In this document: positions 17,378 through 25,964 of the stretch, in pieces
Layout of the letters: the number at the start of each line of letters is the position of its first letter
Numbering within the stretch: the first letter of the stretch is position 1
Origin: Desulfurococcaceae archaeon
GTDB taxonomy: Archaea > Thermoproteota > Thermoprotei_A > Sulfolobales > Desulfurococcaceae
Length of the DNA: 64,000 nucleotides
Assembly (NCBI GenBank): GCA_038845865.1
Contig: JAWBQJ010000002.1
Coordinates: 62,001 to 126,000 of the forward strand
Direction of reading: 5' to 3'
The notes under the pieces: model-generated
Seen by the model: the letters and a program-made list of their open reading frames with translations, nothing else
Told to the model about the DNA's origin: nothing
The model's database searches: none
Program-made: the position numbers and the translations under genes

Positions 17378-18415
17378 CTACTTCGTGTGGATTTCCCCGA
17401 TAACATCCTTTAACACCGTAACAACATCTCTCGTGCCTTTATTGCCGCCGAGGTCTGGTGTAAGGATCCTTCTATCCTCGATCAGGATATCTATTGCCCG
17501 TTCCAGCACGAACGCCTGCCTTGAGAGCACCTCATCACTATACTTCTTGGAGAGGTATTCGAGCATCATCTTTGCGGCAGTAATTTCTCCAAGAGGGTTA
17601 GCGACGCCTCTACCGGCAATATCGGGCGCTGTACCGTGTACGGGCTCAAATACGGCCACTGTATCACCGATCTGCGCAGAACCGCAAAGCCCGAGACTGC
17701 CGACCATTCCAGCGGCCAGGTCTGAGAGGATATCTCCGTAGAGATTAGGCATTACGAGAACTTGGAGGTTTTCCGGGTTCTTGACCATTACGTACGCTGC
17801 TGCATCCACGATTAGCTCCCCGGGTGTTACGTCGCTATAACCAGACACTATACTGTAAAAAACCTCCCGGAAGAGCCCATCTGTGAGCTTTAAAATGTTC
17901 GCTTTATGGACGACCGTGACTCTACTAAACCCGCGAAGCCTGGCAATATCTATAGCGAGCCTTACCACCTTCTCCGTTGACTGTCTACTAATGATTCTTA
18001 ATGCTACCGCGTAGTCCCCGTGTAGGCCTTCTATCCCTACGTAAACGTCCTCTGTGTTCTCTCTGACGATCACGAAGTTGAACTTCTTCGTAGAAATGCC
18101 TTTGAAGCTCTTGAACGGCCTCACGTTAGCGTAGAGGCCCAGCTCCCTCCTGATCAGTACGTTCACGCTCTTGAACTCCTTGTCATCCAGCGGTGTATGT
18201 AGAGGACCCTTAAGAATGGCATCAATTTCCCGAACCTTATCGAAGAAGTTGTCTTCTATGGGCTTACCGCGTTTCTTATAGTACTCATAGCCTGCTTCGA
18301 GGTCTACGAACTCTAAGTTCGGATTCAGGTACGATAGCGTTTCCAGCGCAGCCGATACTACTTCGGGCCCTATGCCATCCCCCCAAATGACGCCTATCTT
18401 GTAGCGCCTCGCCAC
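17378..18415 (-). CDS. Homoisocitrate / 3-isopropylmalate dehydrogenase family
   Basis: A 345-residue beta-decarboxylating dehydrogenase. 'GDGIGPEVV' opens the NAD(P) fold, 'FVIVRENTEDVYVGIEG' carries the substrate-selecting loop, 'HKANILKLTDGLFREVF' and 'NLYGDILSDLAAG' provide the catalytic Lys and metal-binding Asp, and 'EPVHGTAPDIAGRG' closes the site. It oxidises homoisocitrate to 2-oxoadipate in this setting. It overlaps the small homoaconitase subunit by 22 bp and converges with lysM (2 bp between stops). The enzyme may be promiscuous toward isocitrate or isopropylmalate, because no second paralogue lies in this window. Confidence 0.85.
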   Translation of the reverse strand: MARRYKIGVIWGDGIGPEVVSAALETLSYLNPNLEFVDLEAGYEYYKKRGKPIEDNFFDKVREIDAILKGPLHTPLDDKEFKSVNVLIRRELGLYANVRPFKSFKGISTKKFNFVIVRENTEDVYVGIEGLHGDYAVALRIISRQSTEKVVRLAIDIARLRGFSRVTVVHKANILKLTDGLFREVFYSIVSGYSDVTPGELIVDAAAYVMVKNPENLQVLVMPNLYGDILSDLAAGMVGSLGLCGSAQIGDTVAVFEPVHGTAPDIAGRGVANPLGEITAAKMMLEYLSKKYSDEVLSRQAFVLERAIDILIEDRRILTPDLGGNKGTRDVVTVLKDVIGEIHTK

Positions 18416-18924
18416 GGTAGTGCACCATGCTTTTTCACGTACTCGATTATGCCGCCGGATACCAGTACTAATCTTACCTCAGGTGGAAACGGTTTGAACC
18501 TTTCCTCCACGTTCTTCGTGAGGTTTCTAATGTAGCCGCCTTCTAGGTCCACTTCTACCAAGTCCCCGGTATCCGTAAACCTCGGAATGACCTTAGCTAC
18601 GATCACCGGCAACCCCACGTTTATCGCGTTCCTGTAGAATATGTGCGCGAAGCTTTCCGCCACGACAGCTCCTACACCGACAAGCTTCAGTAGTCTTGGA
18701 GCATGCTCCCTACTCGAGCCTTTGCCGAAATTTCTACCCGCGACTATCACGTCTCCTGGCAGTACCTTTTCGTAGAACCCGGGTATGACTTCTTCTAGCA
18801 CGTGAACAGTCATTTTTCCGAGGTCGTTTATTGCTTCAAATTTGTACTTACCCGATATTATGTGGTCCGTGCTAATGTTGTCTCCGAGCTTCCAGCACCT
18901 GCCGCGCACGATCACAATTAACAC
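18394..18924 (-). CDS. Homoaconitase / isopropylmalate dehydratase small subunit
   Basis: A 176-residue swivel-domain protein of the LeuD family with '[15 protein letters not shown]' near the N-terminus and '[18 protein letters not shown]' (GSSREHA being the substrate-binding loop). It pairs with the large subunit encoded 7 bp overlapping upstream to hydrate/dehydrate homocitrate via homoaconitate. In many archaea the same pair also works on isopropylmalate. Operon with the dehydrogenase and homocitrate synthase-type gene supports lysine synthesis. Confidence 0.88.
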   Translation of the reverse strand: MLIVIVRGRCWKLGDNISTDHIISGKYKFEAINDLGKMTVHVLEEVIPGFYEKVLPGDVIVAGRNFGKGSSREHAPRLLKLVGVGAVVAESFAHIFYRNAINVGLPVIVAKVIPRFTDTGDLVEVDLEGGYIRNLTKNVEERFKPFPPEVRLVLVSGGIIEYVKKHGALPWRGATR

Positions 18925-20192
18925 CCCGGGTGTATGTGCTTTCTGGGATCAGCTATCTTACCTTCTATGGCTGTGGCCGCCGCGACCGCCGGCGAGGCTA
19001 AGTACACTTTGCTGTCCTTGTGGCCCATTCTTCCGGGGAAGTTCCTGTTAGATGTCGACACCGCGACCTCCCCCTCGGCCAGTATTCCCATGTGCGCGCC
19101 AACGCAAGGCCCGCAAGTGGGTGGGCCAATAATGCAACCAGCCCGTAATAGGATCTCCGCGTAACCTCTCCTAATAGACTCCAAGTATACCTTCCTAGAA
19201 GCCGGTATAACTATGCACCTGACTCTTACTTTCTTCCCTTTCAACATACTAGCCACTACTTTGATGTCTTCTAAGCGCCCATTGGTACAGGACCCCACGA
19301 ACACCTGATCTACCTCGATGCCTTCAAGCTCTGTTACGGCTTTTACATTGTCTACGTCAGGGGGTTCAGCTACAAGCGGCTCTAGCCTGTTAACCTCAAC
19401 CACGAGCTCGTCCCCAAATTCCCCTGGGTCATTCCATTCGACTTCCCGGAACACGCCGTAGCCATTACTAGCAAGCCACTCGCGCGTTACCTCGTCTACC
19501 GGCATTATGGCGGATTCCGCGCCCATCTCCGTGGACATGTTTGTAAGTGTCATTCTAGAGTCCATGCTTAAATGCTTTAAAAAGTCCCCTCGATACTCCA
19601 CGACTTTTCCCAACATTCCGTCTGACTTTACTTCGCCCAGTACATATAGCGCGATGTCCTTGCTAGTTACGCCTTCAGGAGCGTGCCCCGTCAAGCGCAC
19701 CAAGTGGGTTTCCGGCACTCTGAGCCACGTCTCACCATATACTAATGCTATTGCAGCGTCTGTGCTACCAACACCCGTGGCGTACACGCCGAAGGCGCCG
19801 ATCGTGGGGGCGTGGCTGTCCGTCGCGATCACGATCATGCCCGGCCTCACGAGCCCCTCTTCGACGACTACTTGATGGCATATCCCCCAGCCGGCTTCGA
19901 ACAGCCTCACGTTGTACTTTGCACTAAACTCTCTCATTAACTTGTGAACGCTTGCCACCGCTATGTGGGGCGCGGGGGCGGCATGGTCTATGAAGAAGTG
20001 CGCGCTATCTCTAAGTTTCAGTTGAGTAGTGGTTTCGAGCTCCCTGTCTATGGCCTCCACCACGAGGTGTGCTGTACCGTCATGCGCGTACAGAGCATCT
20101 ACGTTAACTACTACGATCTCTCCTGGAAACACTGTTCTGCCGAGGGCTTTGGACACTATCTTGTCCACTAAACCCATGGCAATCGCCTTCAC
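18918..20192 (-). CDS. Homoaconitase / isopropylmalate dehydratase large subunit
   Basis: A 424-residue aconitase-superfamily protein of LeuC length. The [4Fe-4S] cysteines are Cys302 (VGSCTNGR), Cys360 and Cys363 (TCGPCVGAH). 'DSHAPTIGAFGVYATGVGSTD' and 'HDGTAHLVVEA' are further family blocks. It forms a heterodimer with the small subunit next door. It overlaps the upstream homocitrate synthase-type gene by 4 bp, showing a four-gene operon for the upper lysine pathway. Confidence 0.9.
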   Translation of the reverse strand: MKAIAMGLVDKIVSKALGRTVFPGEIVVVNVDALYAHDGTAHLVVEAIDRELETTTQLKLRDSAHFFIDHAAPAPHIAVASVHKLMREFSAKYNVRLFEAGWGICHQVVVEEGLVRPGMIVIATDSHAPTIGAFGVYATGVGSTDAAIALVYGETWLRVPETHLVRLTGHAPEGVTSKDIALYVLGEVKSDGMLGKVVEYRGDFLKHLSMDSRMTLTNMSTEMGAESAIMPVDEVTREWLASNGYGVFREVEWNDPGEFGDELVVEVNRLEPLVAEPPDVDNVKAVTELEGIEVDQVFVGSCTNGRLEDIKVVASMLKGKKVRVRCIVIPASRKVYLESIRRGYAEILLRAGCIIGPPTCGPCVGAHMGILAEGEVAVSTSNRNFPGRMGHKDSKVYLASPAVAAATAIEGKIADPRKHIHPGC

Positions 20193-21487
20193 GCGTCGAA
20201 GTACCTCTTGACGATTTCGAGCAGTTCCTCGTCGCTTAGAGGTCTTGCCTTGACATCGCCTTTAAAAGCGCTAATCACTTCCCTGTAAACGACCTCTACT
20301 CTAGGATCGGTTTTATCAACGTCTATTCCGAGGTTTTTCTTTATCCAGGCTACCACGGCGGAACGCCCGGAGTAAGGGGTTACTTCCATAGAGTATGGTA
20401 TACCGAGCACCTCTAACGGGTCGAATGGTAAGTAGACTCTAGGGTTCTTCAGCAACCCATCAACGTGTATACCCGCCTTTGTCCTGAAGGCGTTTCTACC
20501 CACTAGGGGATAGTGCTCCGGTACGGAGAATCCAAGTTTACCAAACAATTCAGGCATCCGCGATATGGCTTTCAAATTTATACTGCCCTCTCCACGGATC
20601 CCAGCGTAGTGAATTGCCATGACTTCCAGCGGACAGTTGCCGGCCCTTTCACCTATACCGAGAAGTGTGCAGTTAGATCCGGCAGCGCCGTGGAGCCATG
20701 CAGCTAAGTGATTCGCAACTACAAGGCCGAAATCGTTGTGTCCGTGGAATTCCAGTTGCTCCGGCCTTAAGCCTGTCTCACTAATTATGGTTTCTACTAG
20801 TGCCGGTATGCCTCTAGGTAACGGGATCTCGGGAAACGGTAAACCTAGGCCAAGGGTGTCAGGGAGCTTTATGATCAGGGGTGTCGCGTACCTTTCGCTG
20901 AGCCGTAAGAGGCTCTTAATGAACGGGATCACCACGCCACGTACATTAGCACGAGTTACGTCTTCGAGAGAGGCCCTTACCGCGATCCCCCTGCTTAGTA
21001 GAAGCTCAGCGACTTCGAGGTATTTGCTCACGACTCTCGACCTGGTGGAGTTGAACTTATACTTCACGTGGTAATCCGATATAGACATCAACACAACTGT
21101 TTCATCTAGACCGGTGTCCAGTAACAACTGTACGTCCTCGCGAGTAGCCCTTATCCACCCTATAACCTTGGGGTACCTGTATCCGTATTCTCTAAGGCTC
21201 TTCACAGCCGTTTTATCTTTCTCAGTATATAGAAACAGCTCTGTGCTGTATATTGCGCCGTCTTTGCCAATATCTGCGAGCAGCTCGTAAATCAGCTCAC
21301 ACTCCTTAACCGTGAAGGGCCTACTACCTTGTTGCCCGTCTCGAAGAGTCGTGTCCGTTAAGTAGATCTTTTCCAGGTTACCCGCTATCTTGGTGTCTGC
21401 CGCTAAGACCCGCGGCACACCCCTATACGGGTACACGTCCTCGTAGAATGCCTCGCCGTCTTCAATTTCAACTACCGGGTTAGGCAT
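20189..21487 (-). CDS. Homocitrate synthase-type enzyme of the Re-citrate synthase-like clade
   Basis: A 432-residue DRE-TIM metallolyase: DTTLRDGQQ (45-53) gives the metal-binding Asp and catalytic Arg, HGHND (248-252) the two metal His, and GIGERAGN (277-284) closes the barrel. Context (homoaconitase, homoisocitrate dehydrogenase, LysW genes) points to homocitrate synthase. Unlike the Sulfolobus enzyme ('STLREGEQ', 'HAHND'), the sequence has LRDGQQGSRPFT, 'GWIRATREDVQLL', 'SISDYH' and 'EFHGHNDF', features I associate with the Re-citrate synthases of Clostridium. There is a roughly 35-residue N-terminal extension. It could therefore make homocitrate, citrate, or both. Confidence 0.78.
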   Translation of the reverse strand: MPNPVVEIEDGEAFYEDVYPYRGVPRVLAADTKIAGNLEKIYLTDTTLRDGQQGSRPFTVKECELIYELLADIGKDGAIYSTELFLYTEKDKTAVKSLREYGYRYPKVIGWIRATREDVQLLLDTGLDETVVLMSISDYHVKYKFNSTRSRVVSKYLEVAELLLSRGIAVRASLEDVTRANVRGVVIPFIKSLLRLSERYATPLIIKLPDTLGLGLPFPEIPLPRGIPALVETIISETGLRPEQLEFHGHNDFGLVVANHLAAWLHGAAGSNCTLLGIGERAGNCPLEVMAIHYAGIRGEGSINLKAISRMPELFGKLGFSVPEHYPLVGRNAFRTKAGIHVDGLLKNPRVYLPFDPLEVLGIPYSMEVTPYSGRSAVVAWIKKNLGIDVDKTDPRVEVVYREVISAFKGDVKARPLSDEELLEIVKRYFDA

Positions 21488-21779
21488 TAAACCTCCCGCT
21501 TAACTGGTTGTGTATCTTCCTCAAGGGGGTACAAGAGTAATATACTGCTCCATTCGATCAGGGTACTGGTTCATGGAACCACCACGTAACGAAGTCCACC
21601 ACAACTAGCTACTACGAGCTATGTTTCCACACCGGCTGGTGGTTGCGCGACCATTGCGGTCTACGGCAAACGAGGACAATACTTAAACCCGGAGATCGCC
21701 TTCTGCCACGGAAACAAGCCCGCTTCGCCGCAAACGCTGGAACAGCTCGTACTAATAAAGAAAACTGCGAGTAGAGGGC
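21488..21779. other. Intergenic region with possible gene remnant
   Basis: The first 60 bases hold the ribosome-binding site (GGGAGG on the minus strand) and a TATA-like GTATATTAC for the homocitrate synthase-type operon. From about 21541 to 21780 two plus-strand frames are free of stops for 60-80 codons but have no good start. One reads like protein ('AVYGKRGQYLNPEIAFCHGN'), the other likewise ('CFHTGWWLRDHCGL'). This could be a decayed gene with a frameshift. I recognise no family. Confidence 0.3.
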
Positions 21780-22778
21780 TTAGAGGACTTCTAATATTTT
21801 TTCTAAGAAGGTGTTCATGTCGTCTGGCTTACCAACGGTTACTCTCAGGTAGTTGCCGTAGTCTACGAGGTCTTTCACGAGCTCGAGGCATAGGGTTAAT
21901 ATACCGTGCTCGCTGAGTTTTTCCCAAGCCTCCCTACAGGGTTTACCTAGGTCTACCAGGATGAAGTTCGCCCTGCTCTCGGGGCTCCAAAGCCCAACTT
22001 CCAGTAGCTTGCGCCTAACGTAATCCCTCGTAGATTTAACCTCCTCTACGATCTTCTCCACGTATTTTCTGTCCCTTAGAGCCCCTAATGCAGCCGCTTG
22101 GGTCATTATTGGGGTTTCAAACCCTATTCTAAGGGAGTTCAGGTGTTCCTTAACGCGCTTACCGGCTAGTAGGTAACCGAACCTTGCACCGGCTAGGCTG
22201 AAGGCCTTTGAAAGGCTTCTTAAGACGGCAACATTTTCGTGTTCCACTACCAGGTCCTTGACCGTTGATCCCGAGAACTCATAGTAAGCTTCATCCACGA
22301 ACACGTACCTCGCCACCTGCGCGAGCTTAGATATATAACTAGGATCCTCTACGAGGAGATTTCCCGTGGGGTTATTAGGGTTCGCCAAGTAGACAAGCCT
22401 GTTCTCGGCCGATCTCAAGAACACCTGTTTGTCGAGCTCGAATCTTTGGGTAAGCTTCACGTACGCGTAGTTGGCGTTAAAACTTCGAAGTACTGGGTAA
22501 AGTGCATGGAATGTTGGATGAGGTAGTACCACCTCGATATTTTGTGCTTTTGCGAGCGCGACCATGAGTAGCAATATGTACGAAGACCCTGGAAAGAATT
22601 CTATGTGTTCGCGTGGTAGATTAGTGTACTTTTCGAGCTCCACTATCAGTTCTTCCCTTAACCCCTCCACATCGTAGATGTTCATGTACTCCACATATTT
22701 ACGAGCGTACTCTACTGCTAACGCGGAGGGTGGATAAGGTGACTCATTCATGTGTAGACGAAGCAAAGCCCTCACCAT
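21780..22778 (-). CDS. Class I/II aminotransferase, HisC-like
   Basis: A 332-residue PLP aminotransferase of fold type I. 'HMNESPYPPS' at the N-terminus, 'YLANPNNPTGNLL', 'YVFVDEAYYEFSG' and the PLP lysine in 'VLRSLSKAFSLAGARFGYL' are the HisC family blocks. Family members convert histidinol phosphate/imidazole acetol phosphate, but close homologues act on aromatic or branched substrates. No his genes are nearby. Because the lysine cluster lacks an obvious LysN, this enzyme is a candidate to aminate 2-oxoadipate; that is inference. A 4-bp gap separates it from the glycosylase gene upstream, so they are likely co-transcribed. Confidence 0.82.
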   Translation of the reverse strand: MVRALLRLHMNESPYPPSALAVEYARKYVEYMNIYDVEGLREELIVELEKYTNLPREHIEFFPGSSYILLLMVALAKAQNIEVVLPHPTFHALYPVLRSFNANYAYVKLTQRFELDKQVFLRSAENRLVYLANPNNPTGNLLVEDPSYISKLAQVARYVFVDEAYYEFSGSTVKDLVVEHENVAVLRSLSKAFSLAGARFGYLLAGKRVKEHLNSLRIGFETPIMTQAAALGALRDRKYVEKIVEEVKSTRDYVRRKLLEVGLWSPESRANFILVDLGKPCREAWEKLSEHGILTLCLELVKDLVDYGNYLRVTVGKPDDMNTFLEKILEVL

Positions 22779-22782
22779 GTAT

Positions 22783-23487
22783 TTAAAGAGTGAAAGTGCT
22801 TGAAAACTGGTGGCCGGTGGTTGTCTTTGAGCCCGCGTGGATGCATATATCGTTTAATATGCATGCACCACACCGCGGCCTCCTAGCAGTACACACTTTC
22901 CTGGCGAAATCCAATACCCCGTAGTTAAAGCACTTCGCGAGCTCAGGATTTCCGGGTACGAGGTATTTTACAAACTCGCGGTATTCACCATCTCTGTAAG
23001 GAGGTAGTTTAGCTGGTTTAACACCGAAAACCCTAAACAGAACCCTAACCATGTTGGTGTCTAGTAGGGGAACTGGTTCATTACAGTATGCCAGTAATAC
23101 CTCTGAAAGAGCGTAGTCACCTATACCGGGAAGCCTCTTCAGTACCTCTCTAGAACAAGGTATTTTCCCTCCGAGCTTCTTAACGATGTAACCTGCTAGC
23201 TCGACGAGCTGCCTGGTTCTGCTACGCAGTCCCAGGGGTCTTATGAGGAGCTCTATCTCGGCTAGGTTAGTATTCAAAAGCAACTCTGGTTGAGGATACC
23301 TCTTAATGAATTCATCGTACACCCGTAAAACCTGCCTCGTAGTAGTTCTGCGCAACATAACGGCCGCTACAAGTATCGCCCATGGATCCCCGGTACTTCT
23401 CCAGGGCAATTCACGCTGACCGTGTTTCCAGTACCACTCAATGATCCTCCCCCTAAACACGTCAACCAAGCTGTTCAACGCGGACAA
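22783..23487 (-). CDS. HhH-GPD DNA glycosylase, mismatch (T/U-G) type with [4Fe-4S]
   Basis: A 234-residue base-excision enzyme of the MutY/EndoIII superfamily. 'LPWRSTGDPWAILVAAVMLRRT' (28-48) is the MutY/MIG opening; the HhH motif is 'LPGIGDYALSEVLL' (119-132) followed by Asp143 in LLDTN, the catalytic acid. The cluster ligands are Cys199-x6-Cys206-x2-Cys209-x5-Cys215. At the position that is Lys in EndoIII and Ser in MutY there is Tyr125, as in the Methanothermobacter thymine-DNA glycosylase MIG. The likely job is removing T or U from G mismatches produced by deamination, important at high temperature. MutY-type A/G activity is the alternative. Confidence 0.85.
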   Translation of the reverse strand: MSALNSLVDVFRGRIIEWYWKHGQRELPWRSTGDPWAILVAAVMLRRTTTRQVLRVYDEFIKRYPQPELLLNTNLAEIELLIRPLGLRSRTRQLVELAGYIVKKLGGKIPCSREVLKRLPGIGDYALSEVLLAYCNEPVPLLDTNMVRVLFRVFGVKPAKLPPYRDGEYREFVKYLVPGNPELAKCFNYGVLDFARKVCTARRPRCGACILNDICIHAGSKTTTGHQFSSTFTL

Positions 23488-23589
23488 CCAATTGATTCGT
23501 TTTCTCGTCTATGGTAATCTTGCTAACGCCAGGACAATATTAACCCCTCTCAGCTCGGTAAGCCTATTAGGCCGTACGCTGCATAACTG

Positions 23590-24555
23590 TTGGTTAGGGT
23601 GCATCTCAGCATAAGGTGTTCTCCGTTGGGTATTTTTAGGAGGCGGAAGTACCCCATTCTACCGAAAAAGCCTGTACCACTAGCAGTGAAAATCACCATA
23701 ATGCTCGTTCTAGTTTTCCTTGCCACGTCGCTATCGCTAGTTGTCCACTACAACCAGGTAATAGCGGCAAGGGACATCACAATAGTGGAGTTGATGGTAG
23801 AGAATAGTAAGCTTCGAGATACGCTTAGAAAGCTTAACCTATCGCTAGCCGAGGTCGTCAGGGTACTGGAGCAGAGATGCTGCCTTCCAGAAGCACTTGC
23901 ACACGTACTTATAAAGAACGAAGTGCTCGCTGTAGGTAAACTCGTAGTCGAGTTAAACACGGACCTTAATGACGTTTACGAAACCGTGGAAAGCATATAC
24001 ACGTGGATTATAAATAACGTAAAGGATATCAGTGACCCGGAAATACCGGCTCCACTACCCGACAAGACCAGGTGCGTTAGGATCGTTGAGGAAAAGTACT
24101 GTTACTACGAAGTCACGCTCGTGCAGAACTATATACAAACACCCTGGTTTACCGCGAAACACCGTCAAGGCGATTGTGAGGATCAGGCGATACTAGCGTA
24201 CGCGATGATCTACTTTTACCTCGGGTATGTACGCGGAGAGAAAGTGGCAGATAAGTTGCTGTTTGCAATCATAGATCTAAATAGTGGCAGAAAGCATGCA
24301 GCAATCATCATGTTAAACAAAAATGACGTGATAATAGTTGATCCTGGGGGAAAGTACATAACAAGGAGCGGCTTGAGTAAGGTGTTTCCCAGGGGTATCT
24401 ACGAGGAGCTCATTAATTACAGCAATTACTGGTTTGAAGAGGGCGGAATAGCGTACATGCACTTGTATAGAGTTGACGTCGAGAACGGCACATACCAGAA
24501 AGTCGCGGGAGGCGACATACTCGCAGTGATTTCGCAGATCAGTTCCAGCGAGTAA
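23590..24555 (+). CDS. Membrane-anchored transglutaminase-like protein
   Basis: A 321-residue protein with a basic N-terminus, one membrane segment (about 31-53), a probable coiled coil (60-95), then a transglutaminase-like cysteine-peptidase fold. The triad appears as Cys196 (QGDCEDQA), His236 (GRKHAAI) and Asp251 (IIVDPGG). The catalytic domain would lie outside the membrane if the N-terminus is inside. Archaeal members of this fold are thought to hydrolyse or cross-link peptides; substrates are unknown. It is divergent from the glycosylase gene and has no obvious partner downstream. Confidence 0.72.
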   Translation: MVRVHLSIRCSPLGIFRRRKYPILPKKPVPLAVKITIMLVLVFLATSLSLVVHYNQVIAARDITIVELMVENSKLRDTLRKLNLSLAEVVRVLEQRCCLPEALAHVLIKNEVLAVGKLVVELNTDLNDVYETVESIYTWIINNVKDISDPEIPAPLPDKTRCVRIVEEKYCYYEVTLVQNYIQTPWFTAKHRQGDCEDQAILAYAMIYFYLGYVRGEKVADKLLFAIIDLNSGRKHAAIIMLNKNDVIIVDPGGKYITRSGLSKVFPRGIYEELINYSNYWFEEGGIAYMHLYRVDVENGTYQKVAGGDILAVISQISSSE

Positions 24556-24589
24556 ACCACGAACTTTAAACGCTACTCCCATTCCTAGT

Positions 24590-24630
24590 TTTAAATTAAA
24601 AAATTAAATAAAGAAGTTAAATTAAGTTAC
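24590..24630. other. AT-rich stretch after the transglutaminase-like gene
   Basis: A run of TTAAATTAAAAAATTAAAT-type sequence follows the stop codon at 24555. It has no clear start-site context and no long T run. It may act as a termination region. Apart from this and the small open frame at 24765-24926, I see nothing in 24556-25005. Confidence 0.25.
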
Positions 24631-24764
24631 GATCTCTCGATGCTGCAACGGGCTAGGGTTAAGGTTCCACGTCTCGGGCACAGCCTTCCATGATACATTA
24701 CGCTCAACGCGGGTTTAGGCCCCACGGATCGGCGTGCTTAGGAGAAGATACACTACATATAGTT

Positions 24765-24926
24765 TTATGCCTCAGAGAAGGCTTTTTCGAGGTATTCGAC
24801 CACTTTTCTTCTTAAGTATTCCGGGCTACTGGGCGGTACGGCCCACTTGTGTAACGTGGAATCTTCTTTAAGCTTACCTCGTATTTTCCTAAACACTCTT
24901 CTCGTTTTTCCCGTGAACGTGCACAC
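24765..24926 (-). CDS. Small hypothetical protein (53 aa)
   Basis: A GTG-initiated frame of 53 codons on the minus strand in a 450-bp gap. The translation is basic and helix-prone, with 'LKEDSTLHKWAVPPSSP' followed by 'LRRKVVEYLEKAFSEA', amino-acid usage that looks like real protein rather than noise. An in-frame stop just upstream limits the N-terminus. It could be an intact small gene or the tail of a decayed one; no family recognised. Confidence 0.4.
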   Translation of the reverse strand: MCTFTGKTRRVFRKIRGKLKEDSTLHKWAVPPSSPEYLRRKVVEYLEKAFSEA

Positions 24927-25005
24927 CCGGTTCTAAACTTCTAGTTGCACACTAGTAGTTTTCATAATAGCCCTTAATAAACACAAATAATATCAATGTC
25001 GTGTT

Positions 25006-25959
25006 CTAAAGTACACGTGACAGCTCGTTTTTACAAGCATCATAGTTTTCCACGGTGCAACTGTACACTACGTAATCATAATGCTTTAAGAGCCTCTCCC
25101 GCTCCTGAAGGTCCAGCTCTCGGGGCGTTAAGAGGACTAGTGCTGCTGGTATTAGTAGCTTGTATCCTTTAGCCTGCTTAATTGCCTTGGTAAGCCACGT
25201 TACAGGTGGCCCCTGCTTACACTCAATTACAGTACTCCCACGGGGAGTGGTTATTAGGAGGTCTGGTACAACCCATCCCACGCGCCTTTCCAGGCTTACA
25301 TTCACGTTTAAGCCGCCGTTAGTGTAATTAATGACAACCCCCCTCCATCTAGGTTCGTTGACGCGTTCTGCGAAACCGCAGACCTCTTCAAGCTGGGTCT
25401 CTACAGGTGCAAAACCACGTTCTCCGAGGATGCTATGGAGTAGAGCGTACGCGAACCCGAGGTACTCGCTAGAGTATGTGAGCCAGGTTTCCTTAAGCCT
25501 CTTAAACAGGAAATAGTCCAGTGCTGCGCGGGCTTTTAGCACGGCGTCGTAAGCCTTTAAAGTACCCGCTGGGGCCTCGCAGAGCTTCGTAGACCAGAAG
25601 GCCCTGTATTTTACCACTTCACCTACTAACTCGTCCAGCTTCTTGTTTCCCGTTGAGGTATCCACGATGGTGCAATAATCGTCAAGGCGTTTTAGGTGGC
25701 CGTTAACGAGTTGGTAGCATTTTACATGTAGCGCTCTATGAAAGTATACGACTTCGTAGATGTAGAGTTCGCGGACCCCACTAGCATCTAGTAGGTACTC
25801 TACGTTACCGCTTTGGAGCACTACTTCGCGTATGGCGCTGTCATGTAGGCTTGAAACGTGTACTGGTTTACTTAGACCAGTGTAGTGTACGTAAACTCTG
25901 CTCACGTAGTCAGGCGAAGTGACTTCTCTGAGTGTAATGATGTTGCTGGTGCTACTCAT
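25006..25959 (-). CDS. PD-(D/E)XK nuclease-fold protein
   Basis: A 317-residue protein with an uncharacterised N-terminal part and a C-terminal restriction-endonuclease-like domain: Asp233 in VPDLLIT, then Glu246-x-Lys248 (IECK) and a QxxxY element, Gln262 to Tyr266 in KQAKGYK, as in RecB/Cas4-type nucleases. This indicates a DNA (or RNA) nuclease or a degenerate relative used for binding. No methyltransferase, helicase or Cas gene adjoins it. It is 5 bp after the formamidase-like gene, so they may share a transcript by chance. Confidence 0.65.
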   Translation of the reverse strand: MSSTSNIITLREVTSPDYVSRVYVHYTGLSKPVHVSSLHDSAIREVVLQSGNVEYLLDASGVRELYIYEVVYFHRALHVKCYQLVNGHLKRLDDYCTIVDTSTGNKKLDELVGEVVKYRAFWSTKLCEAPAGTLKAYDAVLKARAALDYFLFKRLKETWLTYSSEYLGFAYALLHSILGERGFAPVETQLEEVCGFAERVNEPRWRGVVINYTNGGLNVNVSLERRVGWVVPDLLITTPRGSTVIECKQGPPVTWLTKAIKQAKGYKLLIPAALVLLTPRELDLQERERLLKHYDYVVYSCTVENYDACKNELSRVL

Positions 25960-25964
25960 GGTTT

